A stretch of 37,661 bases of DNA, taken from contig NZ_JACHGT010000021.1 of NCBI RefSeq assembly GCF_014202425.1, positions 93,884 through 131,544 on the forward strand, in the 5' to 3' direction. The translations under genes and the position numbers were made by a program. The notes under the pieces are model-generated. The model was not told where the DNA came from. It ran no database searches and was given only the letters and a program-made list of their open reading frames with translations. Below are positions 31,416 to 37,661 of this stretch, in pieces (the stretch's first letter is position 1; each line of letters opens with the position of its first letter). Origin of the DNA: Phytomonospora endophytica. GTDB lineage: Bacteria > Actinomycetota > Actinomycetes > Mycobacteriales > Micromonosporaceae.

Positions 31416-32444
31416 ATGCCCGAACTCGACATCACCCTTCTCGACCTCGACGACGCCACCGTCGTCGGTGAGTGGTTCGCGCTGCGGGAACGCTCCTTCG
31501 CCCTTGACCTGCCTGACGACCCCGCCCCCGACCGCGACGACGTCATCACGAGCATCACCCACCCTAGGCCCGGCCTGGTGCCCGAGGAATGGGTCGCGCT
31601 GCTCGACGGGCACGTCGTGGCCTCGATGCGCCTGGGCTTCCACACCATCGAGAACCGGCACATCGCCCAGGTCGGCGGTTGTGTCGACCCCGGCCACCGC
31701 CGCCGCGGCATCGGCCGCGCCCTGTGGAACCACGCGCTGGACCGTATGCGCGCCAAAGGATGCACGGTCGTCCAGGCGACCGCCTTCGTGCCGGCCGAAG
31801 GGGGCGCCGACCGCGACCGGAACGGTTCGGACTTCCTGACCGCGATGGGCGCCGAGGTGAAACTCCACGAGGTCCGCCGCCGCGTCGAACTGTCCACTGT
31901 GGACGAGGAGGCGAACGGCGCACTGCTCGCCGACGCCTGGAACCACGCCGAGGGCTACGAACTGCGCCGGTGGGTGAACTTCACCCCCGCCGACCTCATC
32001 GACGACGTCGCCTACCTCGACGGCCGCGTCCTGACCGACTCGCCGACCGGTGAGCTCGACGTCGAGGCGTTCAAGGTCGACGCCGCCCGAGTCCGCGACG
32101 CCGAGGCGGCCGCCGCCGCGCGGCGGCGCGTCGGGATCCACGTCGCCCTGGTGCACGCCGAATCCGGCCGCGTCGCGGCCTGGAGCTGTCTCGCGCACGG
32201 CGCCGACCACAAGGGGTTCGCCAGCCACGGCGTCACCATCGTCGACCCCGATCACCGGGGTCGCCGCCTGGGAACGGTCGTGAAGCTCGAACTCCACCGC
32301 TACGCCAAGGCCGTCACTCCCGGGCTGCGCGTGGTGGACACCTACAACGCCGCCGACAACGGCCACATGATCCGCATCAACGAACTCGTCGGCTTCCGCC
32401 CGCTGGACGCGGTCGCCGAATTCCAGGGAGATGTGAAGCCATGA
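31416..32444 (+). CDS. Double-GNAT acetyltransferase 2 of 6
   Basis: 342 residues, a paralog of the gene before it, two bases downstream. The first GNAT loop is VDPGHRRRGIGRALWNHA (about 90-105); the second is VDPDHRGRRLGTVVKLEL (about 274-290). The linker is AEGYELRRWVNFTP with AYLDGRVLTDSPTGELDVE. The end is NAADNGHMIRINELVGF, then EFQGDVKP. The N-terminal half also has LSTVDEEANGALL, the hinge strand seen in genes 2, 5 and 6. It overlaps the next gene by ATGA. Acetyl-CoA binding is expected; substrate and active-site base cannot be named. Confidence 0.88.
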   Translation: MPELDITLLDLDDATVVGEWFALRERSFALDLPDDPAPDRDDVITSITHPRPGLVPEEWVALLDGHVVASMRLGFHTIENRHIAQVGGCVDPGHRRRGIGRALWNHALDRMRAKGCTVVQATAFVPAEGGADRDRNGSDFLTAMGAEVKLHEVRRRVELSTVDEEANGALLADAWNHAEGYELRRWVNFTPADLIDDVAYLDGRVLTDSPTGELDVEAFKVDAARVRDAEAAAAARRRVGIHVALVHAESGRVAAWSCLAHGADHKGFASHGVTIVDPDHRGRRLGTVVKLELHRYAKAVTPGLRVVDTYNAADNGHMIRINELVGFRPLDAVAEFQGDVKP

Positions 32445-33472
32445 CCACTGTGGACATCCGCCCGCTCGATCCGGCCGACGACGCCCACGTCCGCGCCATG
32501 TTCGACATCAAGCACGCCTGCTGGGCGGCCGATCTGCCCGACAACGTTCCGCCCGACCTCGACGACGAGCGGATGGCCCTGACCACCGCGTGGCCCGGTC
32601 AGGTCAACGAGGACTACCTGGCCTGGCACGACGGCCGCGCCGTCGCGCACCTCAACCTGGAGTTCTCCACCCTGGAGAACCTTGAGAACGCCTGGGCCTG
32701 GATCGCGGTGCACCCCGAGTTCCGCCGCCGGGGCATCGGCCGGACCGTGTGGGCGCACGCCAACATCAGGGCCGCCGACCAGGGCCGCACCCGAATGGGC
32801 GCCACCGCGTGCCAGCCCGAAGCGGGCGGGATCCCGCGCGGGACAGAGGGCCTGGCGTTCCTCGACGCCATGGGCCTGTCGCCCAAGCTCGCCGAAGTGC
32901 GCCGCCGCATCGACTTCACGGCGGTCGACACCGAGGCCATGGACGGCCTGCTCGCCGAGGCATGGACGAAGGCCGAGGGCTACACGCTGCGCAAGTGGGT
33001 GAACAACGCGCCCGCCGAACTCGTCGACGGGCTCGCCTACCTCGACGGCCGCCTGGTGCTCGACGCGCCGATGGGGGACCTCGACTACGAGGCGCCGAAG
33101 GTCGACGCGGAACGCTTCCGCGCCGCCGAGGCGACCGCCGACAAGCGCGGGCGCACGCGCTACAACGTCGCGATGGTCCACGAGGAGACCGGCACGGTCG
33201 CCGCCTGGACCTTCATCGCGACGGCCCCGCACCACCGCGAGCGGGGCTTCCAGGGCATCACCATCGTCGACCCGGAACACCGCGGGAAGCGGCTGGGGAC
33301 GGTCGCGAAGCTGGAGATGCATCGCTGGATCCGTGCCGAGGACCCGGATCTGACCAGTGTCGACACCTGGAACGCGCGCAGCAACGCGTACATGATCACG
33401 ATCAACGAGCAGATCGGTTACCGAGTCGTGGACTCGTGGGTCGACTATCAAGGGGAAGTAGCAAAGCCATGA
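32441..33472 (+). CDS. Double-GNAT acetyltransferase 3 of 6
   Basis: 343 residues. First loop HPEFRRRGIGRTVWAHA (about 90-105), second VDPEHRGKRLGTVAKLEM (about 274-290), linker AEGYTLRKWVNNAP with AYLDGRLVLDAPMGDLDYE, and end NARSNAYMITINEQIGYRV followed by DYQGEVAKP. It is most like genes 2 and 4: the linker AYLDGR and KVDAER/KVDAAR strings are almost unchanged. Both ends overlap neighbours by ATGA, and the AAGCCATGA or AAAGCCATGA sequence at both junctions is nearly identical, as expected if whole gene units with their junctions were duplicated. Confidence 0.88.
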   Translation: MTTVDIRPLDPADDAHVRAMFDIKHACWAADLPDNVPPDLDDERMALTTAWPGQVNEDYLAWHDGRAVAHLNLEFSTLENLENAWAWIAVHPEFRRRGIGRTVWAHANIRAADQGRTRMGATACQPEAGGIPRGTEGLAFLDAMGLSPKLAEVRRRIDFTAVDTEAMDGLLAEAWTKAEGYTLRKWVNNAPAELVDGLAYLDGRLVLDAPMGDLDYEAPKVDAERFRAAEATADKRGRTRYNVAMVHEETGTVAAWTFIATAPHHRERGFQGITIVDPEHRGKRLGTVAKLEMHRWIRAEDPDLTSVDTWNARSNAYMITINEQIGYRVVDSWVDYQGEVAKP

Positions 33473-34491
33473 CCGACATCAAGATCTCGACCCTGTCCGC
33501 GACCGATCTCGCGGGCATCGACCAGTGGCTGGACACCATCCAGAGTTCCTGGCGCGTGGACCTTCCACTGTTCCCGGCGCCGTCCAAGCCGAACCTGATG
33601 ATCAACCTGATGCTGCCGACGGAGTCGACGCGCACCGAGTACCTGACGGCCATTGTGGACGATCGGGTGGTGGGCGTCGCCGAGGTGAGCTTCCCGCTCA
33701 AGGACAACCTCCACCTCGTGGAGTTCGAGCTGGACGTGCATCCCGAGTACCGCCGCCGCGGTGTCGCCACGGCGCTGCTGCGACGGATCGAGGAGCTGGG
33801 CGCGGCCGACGGCCGCCGCACCTACATGATCTACGCGCCCGACCGGATGCGCGAGGACTACCCCGAGCACGTGGCGGGCAAGGCCCTCCTGGAGAAGAAC
33901 GGTTACGTCAAGGGCCTCGACGAGGTCCGCCGCACCGCCGACCTCGACCTCGTTCCCGCCGCCGAGCTGGACGCCATGCTGGCCAGGGCGTGGGAGAAGG
34001 CCGAGGGCTACGAGCTGGTGCAGTGGGTCAACCACGCGCCCGACGACGTCGTCGACGGGATCGCCTACCTCGACGGCCGCCTGCTCCAGGACGCCCCCAT
34101 GGGCACCCTGGACATGGAGCCGATGAAGGTCGACGCCGAGCGGATCCGGGAAGGCGAGCGCCGTTCCGACACCCGTGGTTCCCTGCGCGTCAACACCGTC
34201 GTGCGGCACATCGAGAGCGGGACCGTCGCCGGCTGGACCGACATCGTCGTGCACGCCGGTGTGGAAGAGCACGCGTGGCAGGGGATCACCATCGTCGACC
34301 CCGATCACCGCGGGCACCGGATCGGCACCATCGTGAAGATCGTCAACCACCGCTTCGTGCGCGACTACCGACCGCACGTCAAGTACGTGCACACGTGGAA
34401 CGCCGAGGAGAACGACTTCATGATCAGCATCAACGAGGCGATCGGCTACCGCGTTCAGGAACGCTGGGTCGCCTACCAGAAGAAGGTCTGA
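33469..34491 (+). CDS. Double-GNAT acetyltransferase 4 of 6
   Basis: 340 residues starting MTDIKISTLSATDLAGIDQW. First loop HPEYRRRGVATALLRRIE (about 90-106; RGVAT rather than RGIGR), second VDPDHRGHRIGTIVKIVN, linker AEGYELVQWVNHAP with AYLDGRLLQDAPMGTLDME, and end NAEENDFMISINEAIGYRV, AYQKKV. It joins the preceding gene by an ATGA overlap and the next by a nine-base gap. An unusual feature is YMIYAPDRMREDYPEH in the first domain, where the paralogs have a different, shorter hydrophilic loop; this may set a different substrate. Confidence 0.88.
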   Translation: MTDIKISTLSATDLAGIDQWLDTIQSSWRVDLPLFPAPSKPNLMINLMLPTESTRTEYLTAIVDDRVVGVAEVSFPLKDNLHLVEFELDVHPEYRRRGVATALLRRIEELGAADGRRTYMIYAPDRMREDYPEHVAGKALLEKNGYVKGLDEVRRTADLDLVPAAELDAMLARAWEKAEGYELVQWVNHAPDDVVDGIAYLDGRLLQDAPMGTLDMEPMKVDAERIREGERRSDTRGSLRVNTVVRHIESGTVAGWTDIVVHAGVEEHAWQGITIVDPDHRGHRIGTIVKIVNHRFVRDYRPHVKYVHTWNAEENDFMISINEAIGYRVQERWVAYQKKV

Positions 34492-34500
34492 GTACTCACG

Positions 34501-35529
34501 ATGAGCAACGTGGAGCTGGTGGAGATCACCACCGACTCTCCCGCTGATCTGATCGACGCGTGGGTCGCCGTTCGCACGGCGGCCCACGCGGTCGACGAGA
34601 TCAACACCGCGCTTCCCTGGCGGGACAGCAACGTGGGCGGGCTGGCGCATCCCGTCCCCGGCGGCGTCGCGCTGGTCTTCCTGCTCCGCCGCGACGGCGA
34701 AGCCGTCGGGCACGCACGGATCGGGATGCCGACGCAGTCGAACACGACGGTCGGCTGGATCGCGCTCGGCGTCGTGCCGGAGCTGCGCCGGCAGGGGATC
34801 GGGCGCGCCGCGCTCGACCTGCTGTTCGCGCGGCTGCGTGCCGAAGGCCGCACCCGCGCGATGAGCGATGCCGCGCTCGCGCTGCCCGACGGCGTCCAGC
34901 GCGACGAGGCGGGCGCCGCCTTCCTCGCCGCGACGGGATTCCGGCAGGTCGGCTCGGAGGTCCGCCGCGACATCGACCTGTCCACCGTGGACGTCGACGT
35001 CGAGACCCGCCTCCACGAGGCCGCCCTGGCCAAGGCCGGGGAGGACTACGAGGTCGTGCGGTTCACCGAACCCGCGCCCGAGGAGTACCTCGGCGACCTC
35101 GCCGTGATGAACGGCAGGCTCTCCGAGGACACCGCCGGTTACATCGAGAACTGGGAACCGGCGCCCTTCGACACCGACAAGATCATCGCCTACCAGGACG
35201 CCGCGGCCGCGAGACTCTTCCGCCGCCACCACGTCGCGGTACGTCACAAGCCCAGCGGGCATCTCGTCGCCTGGTCGTTCCTGGCCGTCGTCGCCGAAGA
35301 CGGCCGCCACGCCGACCACGAGATCACCGTGGTGATCCCCGAACACCGTGGGCACCGCCTCGGCGTGCTGGTCAAGACCGGGCTGCACCGCTACGCCCGC
35401 GAGACCGAGCCGAACCTGCGCTGGATCCAGACCTGGAACGCCGCCGAGAACGGTCATATGATCGCGATCAACGAGGAACTGGGCTTCGAGCCCATCGAGA
35501 CCTATGCGGAATACGCGAAGGACCTCTGA
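34501..35529 (+). CDS. Double-GNAT acetyltransferase 5 of 6
   Basis: 342 residues, more diverged than genes 2-4. First loop VPELRRQGIGRAALDLLF, second IPEHRGHRLGVLVKTGLH, linker GEDYEVVRFTEPAPEEYL with AVMNGRLSEDTAGYIENWE replacing the usual AYLDGR...D.P.G.LD.E block, and end NAAENGHMIAINEELGF. The hinge strand DLSTVDVDVETRL is conserved. The changed linker suggests a different pocket between the domains. One base separates its stop from the next start. Confidence 0.87.
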   Translation: MSNVELVEITTDSPADLIDAWVAVRTAAHAVDEINTALPWRDSNVGGLAHPVPGGVALVFLLRRDGEAVGHARIGMPTQSNTTVGWIALGVVPELRRQGIGRAALDLLFARLRAEGRTRAMSDAALALPDGVQRDEAGAAFLAATGFRQVGSEVRRDIDLSTVDVDVETRLHEAALAKAGEDYEVVRFTEPAPEEYLGDLAVMNGRLSEDTAGYIENWEPAPFDTDKIIAYQDAAAARLFRRHHVAVRHKPSGHLVAWSFLAVVAEDGRHADHEITVVIPEHRGHRLGVLVKTGLHRYARETEPNLRWIQTWNAAENGHMIAINEELGFEPIETYAEYAKDL

Positions 35530-35530
35530 C

Positions 35531-36556
35531 ATGGAGATCACCCGACTCGACAACGGCGACACCCAGGCCCTCGACCAGGCGCACGCCACGGCCGAGGCGG
35601 CCTTCGCCGTCGACCGGCCCGGAGTGCCACTCGTCGCCCGCGACTCCTTCGGGACGATGCTCACCGTGCCGCGCCAGGGCGCGCTGAACGTGACGGTGCT
35701 CGCCCACGTCGACGGGAAAGTCGCGGGTTACGCCTTCATCGAGATGTTCGAGAGCGACAACAGGCACCTCGCCGAAGTCTGGGGAATGGTCGCGCCCGAA
35801 CACCGCCACAAGGGTGTCGGACGCGCGCTGCTCGACGGTGTCGTCGAAGTCGTCAAGGAGCACGGCCGCGACACGATCGTCACCGACGTCCACATCCCAC
35901 TCGGCGAGGGCGGGCTCGGAAACCGGGACGGTGAGCGCTTCTGTGAAGCCGCGGGCTTCACCGCCGCCAGCTCCGAAGGCGCCTACCGCCTCGACCTGTC
36001 CACAGTGGACGACGAGGTCGTGGAGACACTCCGCCGCGAAGCCTGGGCCAAGGCCGAGGGCTACTCGCTGATCCAATGGTCCGACGGGATCGCCGGGCCG
36101 ACACCCGACGAGGTCCTCGAAGGGATCGCCGAACTGCTCAGCAGCTTCTACGGCGACACCCCGACCGGAACCCTCGACGTCGAGGAGCTCGCGTACACAC
36201 CCGAACGCGTGCAGGCCGACAACTCCCGAGCCGCCGCACAGAACCGCCGGACGGTCAACACGGCGATCCGGCACGACGCGAGCGGCGAGGTCATCGCCTG
36301 GACGAAGATCCACGTCCGCCCGAGCGCACCGCACTACGGGATGCAGGGGATCACGATGGTCCGCAAGGACCACCGGGGGCATCGCCTGGGGATGGTGCTG
36401 AAGACGGAGAACCTGCGGCGGTTGCGGGAGGTGGCGCCGGAGGTGGAGTTCGTCGACACCGGGAACGCCGACGACAACGCGCCGATGCTGGCGGTGAATA
36501 CGGCGTTGGGGTATCGGGGGTTGCAGGCGGGGACTTATTACCAGTTGAAGGTTTGA
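35531..36556 (+). CDS. Double-GNAT acetyltransferase 6 of 6
   Basis: 341 residues, the last and one of the most diverged members. First loop APEHRHKGVGRALLDGVV, second VRKDHRGHRLGMVLKTEN, hinge DLSTVDDEVVETL, linker AEGYSLIQWSDGIAGPTP with a longer insert (GIAELLSSFYGDTPTGTLD). The C-terminal end differs: NADDNAPMLAVNTALGY, TYYQLKV, in place of NxxxNxxMIxINExxGF/Y. ATG 35531 is used because AAGGA lies upstream and the start gives the standard array N-terminus; an earlier in-frame ATG at 35504 lies inside gene 5. No terminator was recognised before the repeat region that follows. Confidence 0.87.
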   Translation: MEITRLDNGDTQALDQAHATAEAAFAVDRPGVPLVARDSFGTMLTVPRQGALNVTVLAHVDGKVAGYAFIEMFESDNRHLAEVWGMVAPEHRHKGVGRALLDGVVEVVKEHGRDTIVTDVHIPLGEGGLGNRDGERFCEAAGFTAASSEGAYRLDLSTVDDEVVETLRREAWAKAEGYSLIQWSDGIAGPTPDEVLEGIAELLSSFYGDTPTGTLDVEELAYTPERVQADNSRAAAQNRRTVNTAIRHDASGEVIAWTKIHVRPSAPHYGMQGITMVRKDHRGHRLGMVLKTENLRRLREVAPEVEFVDTGNADDNAPMLAVNTALGYRGLQAGTYYQLKV

Positions 36557-36780
36557 GGGGGTGGGGGTTCGGCCGCTGTGCTGGGGGTTGTTTGGTTGCG
36601 GTTCACCCGCTCCACCGGGACCCCTGCGTCTCTGAGGTCGGGTGCGTTGCCGGGGCTCTGCCCCGGACCCCGCAAGGGGCTTCGCCCCCTTGACCCCCGG
36701 CCTCGCTCGGGAGACGGGGGGTGCCTTAGCTATCGCCGGTCGGGCGGCTGGGGTGCGGGCTGAGGTTGTTGGGCGCATGC
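36557..36780. repeat. Gene-free region with short GC hairpins
   Basis: Past the last GNAT gene no coding sequence is seen. CCGGGGCTCTGCCCCGG (36650-36666) and AAGGGGCTTCGCCCCCTT (36674-36691) are adjacent hairpins of a type I remember as widely repeated between genes of many actinomycetes. The base composition in the first 60 bases is G-rich with poor codon structure. It may contain the terminator of the GNAT operon. Confidence 0.6.
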
Positions 36781-36907
36781 GTGTCTCCGTCTTTTTCGGC
36801 CGGTCAAGGGGACACGAAGAACCTGGGGCAATCAAGGGAAAGAGCGCCCTTGACAGCCCCAGAACCTTCGTGTTGCACCAATCCCTGGCCGAAGCGACGG
36901 AGACACA
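36781..36907. repeat. Large imperfect hairpin at the left end of the repeat element
   Basis: GTGTCTCCGTC at 36781 pairs with GACGGAGACAC ending near 36907. Further inside, CGGCC pairs with GGCCG, ACACGAAG with CTTCGTGT, CTGGGG with CCCCAG, and a terminal CAAGGG/CCCTTG closes on AAAGAGCG. The whole 127-base stretch can fold as one rod. Its 3' half is also the start of the long inverted repeat, and the right end of the window (37585-37661) begins the mirror-image copy. Confidence 0.7.
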
Positions 36908-37056
36908 GGTTAGTGGTGGTGAGGGGTGTGTCGCGCTGCGCGCGACCCCAGGGGCTAGTCCCCGAGGGTCACGGTCGTGTGGTGGGTAGTGCGTCTCGGC
37001 GAGCGCGGGAACACACCGTGAGGTCAACACCACCCGCGCTCGCTATGGTTCCCGCT

Positions 37057-37316
37057 GTCTCGGCACGTTCCCCCGCGCTCGCCCAGACCCCCGCCGTCTC
37101 GGCACAACCCGCACGTGCCTAACCCTCGCTGTCTTGGCACAACCCGCACGTGCGCAACGCCCGCCATCTCGGCACTTTCCCGCGCTCGCCCGGACCTGCT
37201 GTCTCGGCACTCCGCGCGCTCGCCCAGACCCTCGCTGTCTTGGCACAACCCGCACGTGCGCAACGCCCGCCATCTCGGCACTTTCCCGCGCTCGCCCGGA
37301 CCTGCTGTCTCGGCAC
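37057..37316. repeat. Eight-copy 35-base periodic repeat with 106-base higher-order period
   Basis: The decamer GTCTCGGCAC (variants GTCTTGGCAC and ATCTCGGCAC) begins at 37057, 37096, 37131, 37166, 37201, 37237, 37272 and 37307, mostly 35 bases apart. The 25-base intervals are of three kinds that recur in the same order, so a block of about 106 bases (37122 onward and 37228 onward) is nearly perfectly repeated. The intervals are repeated rather than unique, which separates this from a CRISPR array. Confidence 0.85.
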
Positions 37317-37320
37317 TCCC

Positions 37321-37410
37321 CGCGTTCGCCGTCCCTGCGTTCGCCGTCCCCGCGTTCGCCGTCCCTGCGCTCGCCGTCCCTGCGTTCGCCGTGCCTGTGC
37401 TCGCCGTGTG
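37321..37410. repeat. Six 15-base tandem repeats
   Basis: Units of the form TGCGTTCGCCGTCCC start at 37321, 37336, 37351, 37366, 37381 and 37396 with single-base changes (C/T at the first base, GTTC/GCTC, CCC/GCC); the last is the most degenerate. They sit directly between the 35-base array and the right arm of the inverted repeat. The period is a multiple of three, so frames stay open on both strands, but no start signal or protein context supports translation. Confidence 0.85.
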
Positions 37411-37661
37411 CCGTGTCGCTGACCGAGACCACTCCTGCGTCAGGGCGTGCGGGTGGTGTTGATCTCGCGGTGTGTTCCCGCGTTCGCCGAGACGCACTAC
37501 CCACCACACGACCGTGACCCTCGGGAGCCAGGCCCCCGGGGTCGCGCGCAGCGCGACACACCCCGAGGCGTCTACCTGTGTCTCCGTCGCTTCGGCCGTT
37601 GATTGGACGACATGAAGGTTCTGGGGCTGTCAAGGGCGCTCTTTCCCTTGACTGCCCCAGG

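Larger units (their letters stand above)
36822..37661. repeat. Long inverted repeat flanking a repeat-filled core (right arm cut by window)
   Basis: The left arm 36822-37037 and the right arm 37449-37661 are reverse complements with only scattered differences over about 213 bases. Examples: AAGGGAAAGAGCGCCCTTGA at both, GAAGCGACGGAGACACAGG, GTGTGTCGCGCTGCGCGCGA, GTCACGGTCGTGTGGTGGGT. The right arm runs into the window end, so the element may continue. The roughly 410-base core carries tandem repeats. No open frame in it has convincing coding character: predicted proteins are Arg/Ser/Pro-rich or simple repeats. No transposase is present, so this may be a non-autonomous element or a dispersed intergenic repeat. 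Confidence 0.82.

Noticed and set aside
37057-37316. CRISPR array (regular 35-base period)
   Set aside because: The conserved part is only about 10 bases, the intervals are themselves repeated in order, and no cas genes are present.
37024-37633. Open frames with repetitive proteins on both strands of the right-end repeats
   Set aside because: Frames stay open because repeat periods fit multiples of three and GC is high; there is no ribosome site, codon bias or family match.
36781-37661. Insertion sequence
   Set aside because: Inverted arms exist, but there is no transposase frame and no target duplication could be seen because the right end is outside the window.

Overview
The window is about 37.7 kb of very GC-rich DNA with strong G/C at third codon positions, GTG starts, many ATGA/GTGA overlaps between genes, apparently leaderless promoters (TANNNT 6-8 bases before the start) and actinobacterial families (DUF3263, NATD1-like, double-GNAT proteins, lipoproteins with an L-S/T-A-C box). 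It is chromosomal DNA of an actinomycete, probably a filamentous or filament-related order. The genus cannot be fixed from the sequence alone. No rRNA, tRNA, CRISPR array, integrase or transposase was found.

Left part (1-12.3 kb): a class V aminotransferase cut by the window edge; a decayed metallo-beta-lactamase-fold pseudogene; an NAD-dependent epimerase; and a minus-strand group (DeoR regulator, NagD-like phosphatase, DUF3263, small acetyltransferase) divergent from a five-gene operon (SIS isomerase/deaminase, ROK kinase, NagA-type deacetylase, PfkB kinase, class II aldolase). These five enzymes make a complete route from an N-acetylhexosamine, best fit N-acetylgalactosamine, to triose phosphates, but with no transporter here. 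A terminator closes the operon. Two paralogous exported four-cysteine proteins and a small lipoprotein follow.

Middle (12.3-26.4 kb): a repeat-bearing gap; a hemolysin III protein behind a perfect palindrome; a Cdc48-like double-AAA ATPase with a degenerate first ATPase ring; an MFS exporter plus isochorismatase-like protein divergent from a LysR regulator; a single-chain exported hydrolase/ABC ATPase fusion coupled to its permease; three paralogous membrane-anchored extracellular proteins; a GbsR/MarR regulator; and an APH-type phosphotransferase.

Right part (26.4-37.7 kb): threonine synthase behind a SAM-I type riboswitch; a short adenylosuccinate-synthetase-like protein lacking a catalytic histidine, translationally coupled to a TrmB-type regulator; and, divergent from them across a shared palindrome, six consecutive paralogous double-GNAT acetyltransferase genes in one tight operon. 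This TrmB / PurA-like / six-GNAT block is the strongest candidate for an undescribed system. The last 1.1 kb is non-coding and built of nested repeats: a long inverted repeat cut by the window end, a higher-order 35-base periodic array, 15-base tandem repeats and a large hairpin.
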